Source: Bacilli bacterium (GTDB taxonomy: Bacteria; Bacillota_I; Bacilli_A; RF39; UBA660). From it: a DNA stretch of 9,548 bases. How positions within the stretch are numbered: position 1 is the first letter of the stretch; each line of letters starts with the position of its first letter. Location: the NCBI GenBank assembly GCA_022793555.1, contig JAAWDB010000006.1, positions 1 through 9,548 on the forward strand. The letters run 5' to 3'. This document shows positions 1 to 6,816 of this stretch, in pieces. Under the pieces are notes generated by a model. That model was not told where the DNA came from and made no database searches. It saw only the letters and a program-made list of their open reading frames with translations. The position numbers were made by a program, and so were the translations under genes.

Positions 1-170
1 GCCTTTAAAACTTTTTGTAATTTTCCCTCTTGAAAATTTCTTTTTTCTTTGACAATTTCTACTTCACAAACTTCTCCAGGAATCGTCTTCGGAACAAAAA
101 TAATCTTATCATGAATATAACCGATTCCTCTTTGCTGAGAATCAAGCTTTTTAATTTCTACTTGGGCCAA
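1..170 (-). CDS. rlmD: 23S rRNA (uracil-5-)-methyltransferase, RlmD/RlmCD-type, N-terminal TRAM domain (partial)
   Basis: This is the N-terminal 56 codons of a minus-strand gene that runs off the left edge. The visible peptide begins MAQVEIKKLDSQQRGIGYI and continues through IIFVPKTIPGEVCEVEI. This is the TRAM-domain pattern (GxGxG/Y, FVPxxxPGE, VxI) found at the start of the RumA/RlmD/RlmCD family. Those enzymes use S-adenosylmethionine to make 5-methyluridine in 23S rRNA. The catalytic SAM domain and iron-sulfur cysteines lie outside the window, so RlmD cannot be told from a paralogue. I chose the TTG start at 170-168 because an AGGAAGTGA Shine-Dalgarno (184-176) sits 5 bases before it. A GTG at 179-177 is in frame but lies inside that ribosome binding site. 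The gene is divergent from the germination operon. The family assignment rests on the TRAM pattern alone. Confidence 0.72.
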   Translation of the reverse strand, partial: MAQVEIKKLDSQQRGIGYIHDKIIFVPKTIPGEVCEVEIVKEKRNFQEGKLQKVLK

Positions 171-171
171 A

Positions 172-203
172 AGAATCACTTCCTAAATCTATTATACATT
201 ATA
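172..203 (+). promoter_or_regulatory. Possible forespore (sigma-G-like) promoter of the ger operon
   Basis: CATTATA at 197-203 matches the sigma-G -10 pattern (CATnHTA) known from Bacillus forespore genes, which is the class expected for germinant receptor operons. The only -35-like string is AGAATC at 172-177, with a 19-base gap that is one base longer than usual. Transcription would start near 210, about 40 bases before the chosen gerA start. It overlaps the minus-strand promoter of the divergent gene. The call leans on knowledge of how ger operons are regulated and the match is imperfect. Confidence 0.27.
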
Positions 204-219
204 TTGCATAGCCTGGAAA
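191..219 (-). promoter_or_regulatory. Candidate sigma-A promoter for the rlmD-like gene
   Basis: On the minus strand, TTTCCA (219-214) and a perfect TATAAT (196-191) are separated by exactly 17 bases. Transcription would begin near 184, giving a very short leader that starts at the Shine-Dalgarno. A second TATAAT (203-198) overlaps it but lacks a good -35. The region is AT-rich, so chance matches are possible. Confidence 0.45.
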
Positions 220-249
220 GATTTGGGTAATTTAAAAATGGTGAAATAT

Positions 250-1686
250 ATGAAAAACAAGATCCTTGCAAGAATTCAAAAAGAATTTCAAAACTGTCCC
301 GATTTAATTATCAAACAAATTGATTTAAACAAAAATGATACTATCTATATTGCCTATTTAGAAAGTGTCACTGGAAGCGACAAAGTAAATGATTACATTC
401 TTAAAAATCTTTCCTTTTTAAGTAGTGAATCTATCAAAAATGTAAAAGATTTTCAAAGCTTAATTCCTGCTCCCAATACCGTTGAAATTGACGACTTAGA
501 TAAAATCGAATTTTATATTACCAATGGATTTACCATTGTTATTTTACATGATTTAATCTTTGCTTTAGAAACCAAAGCTGACATTAATCGTGGTATACCA
601 GAACCAACAAGTGAACAAACGATTATTGGTCCCAAAGATGGATTTACTGAAAATATCCAAATTAACTTAGGTCTTGTGAAACGACGCATTAAATCACATA
701 CTCTAAAAACACAGAGTTTAGTTATCGGAAGAAAAACAACTACCATGATTAACTTATTATATTTTGATGATATAACAGATAACGAAAATTTAGATTATGT
801 CAAAAAACAACTCGAAAAAATTGATATTGATGGTATCATCGACTCAGGAACAATTGCCGAATACTTAGAACTAGAAAATAATTCTCATTTTCCCAGTGTC
901 ACTAGAACTGAACGTCCAGATAGTGTTGCCAATGCGCTACTAGAAGGAAAAATTGCTATCTTAGTTGATACTTCACCATTCGCCCTAATCTTACCAGCTT
1001 TCTTCTGTGATTTCATAAACCCTGTTGCTGATAATTATTTAAAAAGTAAAAACGTTAACTTCTTAAAAATTCTTCGCCTATGTTGTTTTTTCTTTACCGT
1101 TATCGTCCCTGGTTTTTATATCGCCATTATTAACTACAATCCAGAAACGATACCAACTTCCTTACTCATCAATTTTGGAACCCAACGAGCGGATGTACCA
1201 TTTCCAGCTATCGTCGAAGCCCTCATTATGCTCATTATTTGTGAAATTCTAAAAGAAAGCGATGTTCGTTTTCCCAATTCATATGGTAGTGCCATTTCCA
1301 TATTAGGAGCCTTAGTTTTAGGAGAAGCAGCCGTAAGTGCAGGTATTGTAAGTCCAATTATGATTATCGTTATTGCCTTTACCTTTATCACAAGCCTACT
1401 TTTTACCAACCAAGAAATTGTTGGTGCCATAAGACACTTTCGCTTTATTTTTCTTTTTAGTGCTACCCTCTATGGGCTATTCGGTATTTTCTTAGCTCTA
1501 ATCTATTTCTTTATCCATGTTACAGAACTTACTACCCTAAAAAAACCTTACTTTTACCCATTTGCTCCATTTGATCAAACCTACTTAAAAAAAGGTATTT
1601 TAAAAGCTCAAGTAAATAAAGAAATAAAAAGAAGCAAAATGCTAACCAAAAAGAACCTTACTCGTCAAAGGAGGAATGAAGTTTGA
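250..1686 (+). CDS. gerA: GerA-type germinant receptor subunit A
   Basis: This is the A subunit of a GerA-family nutrient germinant receptor in the inner spore membrane. In this family it forms the multimeric core, thought to act as a nutrient-gated ion channel. The 478-residue protein has a soluble N-terminal half (about 1-230). That half carries the family pattern GPKDGFTENIQINLGLVKRR (127-146), then TERPD (220-224) and LLEGKIAILVDTSPFALILP (230-249). About five membrane segments follow between 240 and 425, including the conserved stretch around LGALVLGEAAVSAGIVSPIM (352-371), and then a basic tail. I chose ATG 250 because GGTGA (240-244) lies 5 bases upstream. In-frame TTG 223 and ATG 238 have no well-spaced site. 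It is the first gene of an A-C-B operon, the order of gerK in Bacillus subtilis, and it overlaps the C gene by 4 bases. The germinant cannot be read from the sequence. Confidence 0.94.
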   Translation: MKNKILARIQKEFQNCPDLIIKQIDLNKNDTIYIAYLESVTGSDKVNDYILKNLSFLSSESIKNVKDFQSLIPAPNTVEIDDLDKIEFYITNGFTIVILHDLIFALETKADINRGIPEPTSEQTIIGPKDGFTENIQINLGLVKRRIKSHTLKTQSLVIGRKTTTMINLLYFDDITDNENLDYVKKQLEKIDIDGIIDSGTIAEYLELENNSHFPSVTRTERPDSVANALLEGKIAILVDTSPFALILPAFFCDFINPVADNYLKSKNVNFLKILRLCCFFFTVIVPGFYIAIINYNPETIPTSLLINFGTQRADVPFPAIVEALIMLIICEILKESDVRFPNSYGSAISILGALVLGEAAVSAGIVSPIMIIVIAFTFITSLLFTNQEIVGAIRHFRFIFLFSATLYGLFGIFLALIYFFIHVTELTTLKKPYFYPFAPFDQTYLKKGILKAQVNKEIKRSKMLTKKNLTRQRRNEV

Positions 1687-2765
1687 AAAAAGTAATTCTA
1701 CTCTTCATCATTTTATTTACCATCACTGGCTGTTATGATTATCAAGAACTAAACGATCGAGCTATTGTCTCCGGCATCTCAATTGACTATATTAATGAAG
1801 AATACATTGTAAATTACGAAATATTAAACAACTTAAAATCAGACGAACCAGAAAATAAAGCTTATATGGTTGAAGGAAGCGGTGAAACGATTGTCGAAGC
1901 TTTTCAAGATGCTTCAGATTCCATTAGTAAAGAAACTTACCTTTCCCACTTAAAAGTTTTAATTTTAAGCGAAGAGGCTGCCAAAGAAAAAATGCGAGAT
2001 ATCGTTGATTATATGCTTCGTGAGCCTTACATCCGTAACATTTTTTCTCCAGTAATTGCCAAAGACGTTACCGCCAAAAGTATTCTTGGTAGCACCGACA
2101 AAGAAACGCCAGTTGTCTCAGAAAAAATTGAAACCATGATCGCAAATAACAAATACAATGAAAACATTAGTTTAAAAATCGACTTCGATCATTTCATGGA
2201 TCAATTTGAAGATGACCGCATTGACCCTTCATTAACCGCAATCGAACTAGTAGATGGAAAACCTGCTCTAGCTGGCATTGCAATTTTTGATGATGGAAAA
2301 CTAAAAGATATCTTAAATCCAGAATTATCCGCAATTTTTAAAGTATTAAATAACGATTCATCGAACCACTCCCTAAAAATACCTTGTGAAAATAAAACGA
2401 ATGGTTATACCATTATTAATTTATACAAAAACAAAAACACCGATTTAGAAATCAAAGATGACACTTTAAATGTTAAAAGCAAATTAAATGCTGGTGTTTT
2501 AAAAGATTCTTGCGGATTAAACTTTCGTGATGGCACAATATACGAAGAACTAAGCACCAAATTTGAAAAAAACTTAAAAGAGGAATATCAAACATTTTGG
2601 AACTATATTACTTTTGATGATACCGACATTTTAGGTCTTCGAAAAAAATACTATCAAAAATCACGTCAAGAATTACCAAATTGGAAAGATTTAAAACTAG
2701 AAATGGAAGTAAAAATTACCATTAATAAAAATGGAAAAACATTTGAGGTGAGAAACAATGAGTAA
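1683..2765 (+). CDS. gerC: Ger(x)C family germinant receptor lipoprotein
   Basis: This is subunit C of the receptor, a lipoprotein anchored on the outer face of the inner spore membrane. The 360-residue product starts with a short basic n-region and a hydrophobic core. A lipobox TITGC follows, with the lipidated cysteine at residue 17. Next comes the family signature CYDYQELNDRAIVSGISIDY, equivalent to the CWDxxELNDxAIVxGxGID start of Bacillus GerAC/GerKC. The length is close to the usual 370-400. The rest is a soluble domain with no further membrane segment. The start is TTG in the TTGA overlap with the A-gene stop. It is supported by AAGGAGG (1668-1674), 8 bases upstream inside the end of gerA. 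The gene overlaps the following permease gene by 8 bases, so the three subunits are translationally coupled. Confidence 0.93.
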   Translation: MKKVILLFIILFTITGCYDYQELNDRAIVSGISIDYINEEYIVNYEILNNLKSDEPENKAYMVEGSGETIVEAFQDASDSISKETYLSHLKVLILSEEAAKEKMRDIVDYMLREPYIRNIFSPVIAKDVTAKSILGSTDKETPVVSEKIETMIANNKYNENISLKIDFDHFMDQFEDDRIDPSLTAIELVDGKPALAGIAIFDDGKLKDILNPELSAIFKVLNNDSSNHSLKIPCENKTNGYTIINLYKNKNTDLEIKDDTLNVKSKLNAGVLKDSCGLNFRDGTIYEELSTKFEKNLKEEYQTFWNYITFDDTDILGLRKKYYQKSRQELPNWKDLKLEMEVKITINKNGKTFEVRNNE

Positions 2766-3792
2766 ACGAAAAATATATGCTTTATCTTACTTTTTAAGCC
2801 GTTCTTTTTTCTTAGGATTTGGATACTCTGTAATTCTAAGTATTACCAACAAAGACTCTTGGATTTGCTTTCTTTTAGGAACACTTCTTGGTATTTGCCT
2901 TATATATGCGATATCTAAAATCAAAGAACCAATGAAAAATGAAACCATCAAAGAACATTTACAACATCATAAAATTTTAAAATATATCATCTTAACTATT
3001 TTTTTACTTTTTAATATTTTTATGATGAGTCAACTCTTATTCATCCTAGAGACCTTTGCTTCTTCTTTCTTTCTAATTAATTCTCCGACCTTTTTTATTC
3101 TAATTCCAATCGTCTTTTTAATTTATCGAATTACGATAAAAGGATGGAGTACGATCGGGAGAATTGCCGAAATATTTATGCCAATTTCCTTAATAATTGT
3201 CATTCTTTCTATGGCGATACTAACCCCTTATGGAACTACCGATAAATTTCTTCCGATTATGACCCAAGACACTTGGCAAATGATTCGCGGAACACTTATG
3301 GTTACTTTCTATACTAGTGCCCCTTTCTTACTTTTACTAAATGCCCCAATGCAAGATCATAAATTAATTCGAAAATACTTATTTGGCACAGTAACAATTA
3401 TTTTAATTGGTATTCTAATTATTGCCGTCCTAGGTCCTAATTTAATTCAAATCTATCGTTATCCAGAATACATGATTTTAAAGAAAATTAAAGTATTTCA
3501 ATTCCTTGAAAAAATCGAAAATATTATTAGTATTACCTGGATTTTAGATGTCTTTATGACCCTTTCTATCATCGCTCATAACATTCGTTTAACTCTTCCC
3601 AAAAAGAAAAATAATCTATTTTTTCTAGCTATCTTAGCTATCCTCTTCTTCTTTGTAATTTATTTAGGTGAAATCTACTTTATTGAATTACAAGTCTATA
3701 CCATTTTACCAATGATTTTAGGTGGTTTTGAAATACTACTAATACTTCTTTTTTTACTTCATCGTCTTATCAAAAAAAGAAACCAAAATTAA
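2758..3792 (+). CDS. gerB: GerB-type endospore germination permease
   Basis: This is subunit B of the receptor, an amino-acid permease-like integral membrane protein of the APC superfamily (spore permease family). In characterised receptors it contributes to nutrient binding. The 344-residue protein is almost wholly hydrophobic, with about ten predicted membrane helices. Its length is just under the usual 360-370. A recognisable family stretch is the ITIKGWSTIGRIAEIFMPIS segment (residues about 125-144), which resembles the GxxxxARxxEIxxP region of GerB proteins. ATG 2758 is preceded by GAGGTGA (2745-2751) at 6 bases and overlaps gerC by 8 bases. The last sense codons and the stop form part of the transcription terminator. 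It completes the A-C-B receptor; no D subunit gene is present. Confidence 0.92.
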   Translation: MSKRKIYALSYFLSRSFFLGFGYSVILSITNKDSWICFLLGTLLGICLIYAISKIKEPMKNETIKEHLQHHKILKYIILTIFLLFNIFMMSQLLFILETFASSFFLINSPTFFILIPIVFLIYRITIKGWSTIGRIAEIFMPISLIIVILSMAILTPYGTTDKFLPIMTQDTWQMIRGTLMVTFYTSAPFLLLLNAPMQDHKLIRKYLFGTVTIILIGILIIAVLGPNLIQIYRYPEYMILKKIKVFQFLEKIENIISITWILDVFMTLSIIAHNIRLTLPKKKNNLFFLAILAILFFFVIYLGEIYFIELQVYTILPMILGGFEILLILLFLLHRLIKKRNQN

Positions 3793-3804
3793 TTTGGTTT
3801 TTTT
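3771..3804. terminator. Bidirectional terminator between gerB and miaB
   Basis: The stem AAACCAAA (3780-3787) pairs perfectly with TTTGGTTT (3793-3800) around a 5-base loop. It is followed by a run of T on the plus strand (3798-3804). On the opposite strand the same stem is followed by C and seven T residues (complement of 3772-3778). It can therefore end both convergent transcripts. The left arm lies within the last codons of gerB, the gerB stop is in the loop, and the right arm lies just beyond the miaB stop. Confidence 0.75.
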
Positions 3805-5218
3805 AAATTGCAACTAATTCTTTCATTTCTCCATCCAAACTAAAACTTTTGGCCTCTGTAATAAGAACAGGGATAATTTTTCCGATCGAATCTTTTGCTG
3901 CGACAACATTTACAAGTTTCATTGTTTCCGTATATCCATAAACTTTATTTGGATCTTTTTCACTAACTCCTTGAATTAATACCGATACCACTTTACCGAC
4001 ATATTCTTGATTTTTTTGATTAGAATAAGAATTAACCATTTCATTTAAACGATGAAGTCGTTCTTCCTTTACTCCACTTGGTGTATCATCTTTCATTTTA
4101 CTAGCAGGGGTTCCCTCTCTAGGACTAAAAATGAACGTAAACGCTCCATCATATTCACAAGACTTTACCACATCCAAAGTATCTTGAAAATCTTCTTCCG
4201 TCTCACCAGGAAATCCCACAATAATATCAGTTGTAATCGCAACACCTGGAATTTGTTCTTTCATTTTACGATACAATTCTAAATACTCGCTCTTTGTATA
4301 TCTTCTACCCATTAATTTTAAAATACGACTTGAGCCTGATTGTAAAGGCAAATGAATATAAGGCATAACATTATCACACTTTGCTATCACATCGATCATT
4401 TCATCAGTAAAATCCCAAGGATGACTAGTCACAAAACGAACTCTTGGAATACCAATTTTAGAAACTTCTTTTAATAAAGTTGCAAAAGAAATCTCTTCTT
4501 CTAAATCTTTACCATAAGCATTTACATTTTGTCCAAGTAATGTAATTTCTTGATATCCTTGTGATTTCAAATCACGCACTTCATTTAAAATTTGTGACAT
4601 TTTCCGACTTCGTTGTTTTCCCCTCGTAAAAGGTACAATACAATAAGTACAGAATTTATCACAACCATACATGATATTCACCCAAGCCGTTATTTTTGAA
4701 TCCCTATGATATAAAACATTTTCATAAACATTACCCTCTATACTATAGACTTGAATCTCTTGCTTATGTTTCGATTCTAAAATCATACGTCCGAGTTCAT
4801 TAATATTATGTGTTCCAAAAACAATATCAACATAAGGATGTTTTTTTAAAATTTCATCGACAACACTACTTTGTTGTGGCATGCATCCCCCAATGGCAAC
4901 CAATAGTTCTGGTTTTTCTCTTTTTAAATGTTTCAATCTTCCTAAATAGCCAAATACTTTATCGTGAGCATTTTCACGAATTGCACACGTATTTAACACC
5001 ACTAAATCGGCTTCTTCCATTACAGAAGTACCAGTAAAGCCTAAGTTTTCAACCACAGCCACAATTTCTTCTGAATCATGAACATTCATCTGACATCCAT
5101 AAGTTCGAATGAAATACTTTTTTCCTTGAAATTCTTTCGAAACGAAAGATTCATTCTCAAGATATTGAACCTTACTTTTTCCACGAACCTTTGCATCTAA
5201 CATATTCGGTAAATTCAT
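3803..5218 (-). CDS. miaB: tRNA (N6-isopentenyladenosine(37)-C2)-methylthiotransferase MiaB
   Basis: MiaB is a radical-SAM enzyme that adds a methylthio group to i6A37 of tRNAs reading UNN codons, giving ms2i6A37. The 471-residue protein has all three expected domains. The N-terminal methylthiotransferase domain carries the cysteines C42 (YGCQMNVHDSE), C78 (NTCAIRENA) and C112 (GGCMPQ) for the auxiliary 4Fe-4S cluster. The radical-SAM core has C186-x3-C190-x2-C193 in GCDKFCTYCIVPFTRGKQRS, the hallmark of MiaB rather than MtaB or RimO. A C-terminal TRAM domain spans about 405-468. ATG 5218 is preceded by AAGGACGG (5232-5225), with 6 bases between. The gene stands alone between its own promoter and a shared terminator, not beside mutS as in some Bacillota. 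It is intact and typical. Confidence 0.97.
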   Translation of the reverse strand: MNLPNMLDAKVRGKSKVQYLENESFVSKEFQGKKYFIRTYGCQMNVHDSEEIVAVVENLGFTGTSVMEEADLVVLNTCAIRENAHDKVFGYLGRLKHLKREKPELLVAIGGCMPQQSSVVDEILKKHPYVDIVFGTHNINELGRMILESKHKQEIQVYSIEGNVYENVLYHRDSKITAWVNIMYGCDKFCTYCIVPFTRGKQRSRKMSQILNEVRDLKSQGYQEITLLGQNVNAYGKDLEEEISFATLLKEVSKIGIPRVRFVTSHPWDFTDEMIDVIAKCDNVMPYIHLPLQSGSSRILKLMGRRYTKSEYLELYRKMKEQIPGVAITTDIIVGFPGETEEDFQDTLDVVKSCEYDGAFTFIFSPREGTPASKMKDDTPSGVKEERLHRLNEMVNSYSNQKNQEYVGKVVSVLIQGVSEKDPNKVYGYTETMKLVNVVAAKDSIGKIIPVLITEAKSFSLDGEMKELVAI

Positions 5219-5246
5219 AACTATCCGTCCTTTTAAATTCTCATGT

Positions 5247-5255
5247 ATTATAGCA
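5247..5255 (-). promoter_or_regulatory. miaB: miaB promoter, extended -10
   Basis: The minus strand reads TGCTATAAT (5255-5247), a perfect extended -10 (TGn plus TATAAT). It places the start of transcription near 5240, about 22 bases before the miaB ATG. There is no convincing -35 because the upstream DNA is a T-rich run, which fits the reduced need for one at extended -10 promoters. Confidence 0.6.
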
Positions 5256-5300
5256 AAAAAAAAAGAAAAAAGATAGAAGCAAAAAATACAATTTCTTCTA
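5255..5300 (-). terminator. Candidate terminator of the reductase/pentapeptide unit
   Basis: On the minus strand TAGAAG (5300-5295) pairs with CTTCTA (5279-5274) across a 15-base loop. A long U-rich tract follows (complement of 5273-5255, broken by two C). It lies about 75 bases after the pentapeptide gene stop and just before the miaB promoter. The loop is large and the stem AT-rich, so it may be weak. The remaining spacer at 5301-5374 holds nothing else that I can support. Confidence 0.42.
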
Positions 5301-5374
5301 AATTCTTCTTCAATATATTTAGTATTTTCATATAGCTTTTTAAATATTTAACGCATTCTCATCTTTATCAAAAA

Positions 5375-6031
5375 CTATTCACTAACAACTTCAACACCCA
5401 ACATCGAAACTAAATCTTGACATTGTAAAAAATGAACTTTAGCTCCTCGAATGGATGAGGAATCAAAACGAGCCTCTTTAATATCACATCCAGATAAGTT
5501 AACCCCTTTTAAAGGAGTTTGATAAAATTCACTTCCCACAAATTTAACTTGAGATAAGAAAAAATGTTTTAATTGTGTTTCTAAAAAAGTCACAAAAGAA
5601 AAATCACTTTCTATTATTTCCATATAAGAAATTTTAGCTTTCGCAAAATTAGCATACATAGCATTAGTTTCTTGAAATGAAAGATCTTTTAAAGAGGATT
5701 GAACAAAAGAAGTTCCCACTAACTTACAACGATCAAATTGTACTCGACTAAGAAGCCTTTTATCAAACACTTGATTTGATAAATCACATTGCCGAAATAT
5801 TACATCAATACAATCGATATCCTTAAAAGTTACCGAAGAAAAATCAATTCGTTCAAAAACACATCCATCAAAAGTAATATCACTAAAAAAAGTTTCATTA
5901 TCTTCCAAAGACGTAAACCTTTTATTACAATAGAATTCTGGTTCTTCACCACTTTTTAAAACCGCTTCAAAAAGCTCTCCAAGCTTAGGACTTTGAATTT
6001 TTTTTCTAGCTTCTTGCGGCACCATCGACAC
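5375..6031 (-). CDS. Pentapeptide-repeat protein, uninterrupted right-handed quadrilateral beta-helix
   Basis: The 218-residue protein has a short N-terminal segment (1-45). About 30 pentapeptides follow without a phase break from residue 51 to 200, each with F, L, I or an equivalent small or hydrophobic residue at the central position (F54, F59, F64, F69 and onward to L174, L179, I184, F189, I194, V199). A C-terminal cap (QCQDLVSMLGVEV) closes it. Such repeats fold as a square beta-helix. Some members (Qnr, MfpA) mimic DNA and bind gyrase, but most have no known role and nothing here proves a gyrase link. The TPLKGVNLSGCDI segment resembles uncharacterised chromosomal members in Bacillota. 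Start GTG 6031 is favoured because GGAGAG (6044-6039) lies 7 bases upstream; ATG 6025 is in frame but 13 bases away. The start overlaps the reductase gene by 26 bases, implying coupled translation. Confidence 0.85.
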   Translation of the reverse strand: MSMVPQEARKKIQSPKLGELFEAVLKSGEEPEFYCNKRFTSLEDNETFFSDITFDGCVFERIDFSSVTFKDIDCIDVIFRQCDLSNQVFDKRLLSRVQFDRCKLVGTSFVQSSLKDLSFQETNAMYANFAKAKISYMEIIESDFSFVTFLETQLKHFFLSQVKFVGSEFYQTPLKGVNLSGCDIKEARFDSSSIRGAKVHFLQCQDLVSMLGVEVVSE

Positions 6032-6743
6032 TTAAAATCTCTCCAGTAACATAACTCGCCATATCACTTGCTAAAAATAAAAAGGCATTTGCAATATCTC
6101 GTGGTTCTCCAATTCTTCCCAAAGGAATACTTTGAATTAATGGAGCAATCATTTCTTCTGGTAAAGATTTAACCATATCCGTTTTGGTAATTCCAGGAGC
6201 CACCGCATTTACTCTTATTCCAAATGGTGCTAACTCTCTTGCCAATGACTTCGTAAGACCATTCACTGCAAACTTACTTGTTGGATATCCTACTCCTGAT
6301 GGTTGTCCATAAATACTCACCATTGAACTAGTATTTAATATAACGCCACTTTTTTCTTTTTTCATATATGGAACAACTGCCTTACACATATTAAAAATAG
6401 CTTTAACATTTAAATCCATAATTTGTGAAAACTCTTCTTCACTCGTTTCTTCAATTTTTTTCTTTGCACTAATTCCTGCATTATTTACTAAAATATCAAT
6501 TCGTTCATATTTCTCTATAATTTCATTAACGGTTTTACTAACTACCTCAAAATCCATCAAATTAGGATAATAGCCTTCTGCTTCAAAACCAATCGTCTTA
6601 AGCTCTTCCAAAGCCGATTTCACACTTTCCTCTTTGGAACCAAACAAAATCACTTTTGCTTTATTTTCCAAAAACAATCGGCCAATCTCAAAACCGATTC
6701 CTCTGGTACCTCCAGTAATTACTGCCACTTGTCCTTCTAACAT
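6006..6743 (-). CDS. SDR-family oxidoreductase, FabG-like (3-oxoacyl-ACP reductase type)
   Basis: This is a classical short-chain dehydrogenase/reductase of 245 residues, the normal length for FabG-type enzymes. The cofactor site is TGGTRGIG (10-17); Arg14 suggests NADP(H). NNAG is at 87-90. The catalytic set is N112, S140, Y153 and K157 (Y-P-T-S-K). The PGIT motif (183-186) and the C-terminal VTGEILSVDGA (232-242) are typical. The substrate is not fixed by sequence. The gene is not in a fatty-acid synthesis cluster, so it may be an accessory ketoreductase rather than the housekeeping FabG. ATG 6743 is preceded by GGAGG (6753-6749) at 5 bases. An upstream in-frame extension to 6785 would cross the promoter and lacks a ribosome binding site, so I rejected it. 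The gene is followed, with a 26-base overlap, by the pentapeptide gene. Confidence 0.9.
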   Translation of the reverse strand: MLEGQVAVITGGTRGIGFEIGRLFLENKAKVILFGSKEESVKSALEELKTIGFEAEGYYPNLMDFEVVSKTVNEIIEKYERIDILVNNAGISAKKKIEETSEEEFSQIMDLNVKAIFNMCKAVVPYMKKEKSGVILNTSSMVSIYGQPSGVGYPTSKFAVNGLTKSLARELAPFGIRVNAVAPGITKTDMVKSLPEEMIAPLIQSIPLGRIGEPRDIANAFLFLASDMASYVTGEILSVDGAARS

Positions 6744-6754
6744 AACATCCTCCA

Positions 6755-6774
6755 ATACTAGACTTAGTATATCA
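6755..6774 (-). promoter_or_regulatory. Promoter and overlapping inverted repeat upstream of the reductase gene
   Basis: The minus strand has an extended -10, TGATATACT (6774-6766), with no clear -35. A perfect inverted repeat ATACTA-AGTC-TAGTAT (6770-6755) overlaps the -10 and the expected start of transcription near 6759. Because the start would fall inside the second arm, the repeat is better read as a DNA operator than as an RNA hairpin. No regulator in the window is shown to bind it. Confidence 0.4.
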
Positions 6775-6787
6775 CCAACCCCCAAAA

Positions 6788-6816
6788 GAAAAAAGAGGTT
6801 TTGGTTTCCTCTTTTC
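6788..6816 (-). terminator. Terminator of the merR-ybjQ operon
   Basis: On the minus strand AAAAGAGG (6815-6808) pairs with CCTCTTTT (6798-6791) around a 9-base loop. The flanking G and the U tract follow (TTTTTTCTTTT, complement of 6794-6784). It begins immediately after the ybjQ stop codon. It therefore separates merR-ybjQ from the downstream reductase unit, which has its own promoter. Confidence 0.8.

Noticed and set aside
30..230. Plus-strand open frame of 66 codons.
   Set aside because: It has no recognisable features and is the antisense of the TRAM-domain start, which has a family pattern and a strong ribosome binding site.
223..249. Earlier in-frame starts of the GerA subunit (TTG 223, ATG 238).
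   Set aside because: Neither has a well-spaced ribosome binding site, while GGTGA lies 5 bases before ATG 250.
513..1430. Minus-strand open frames at 513-746 and 1134-1430.
   Set aside because: They lie inside the well-supported gerA gene, have no ribosome binding sites and show no family pattern.
4052..5037. Plus-strand open frames at 4052-4282 and 4810-5037.
   Set aside because: They are antisense to conserved parts of miaB and have skewed, low-complexity compositions.
6755..6770. The inverted repeat before the reductase gene as a FapR-type fatty-acid operator.
   Set aside because: The arms are ATACTA/TAGTAT, the reverse orientation of the FapR half-sites (TTAGTAC), and no lipid gene cluster is present.
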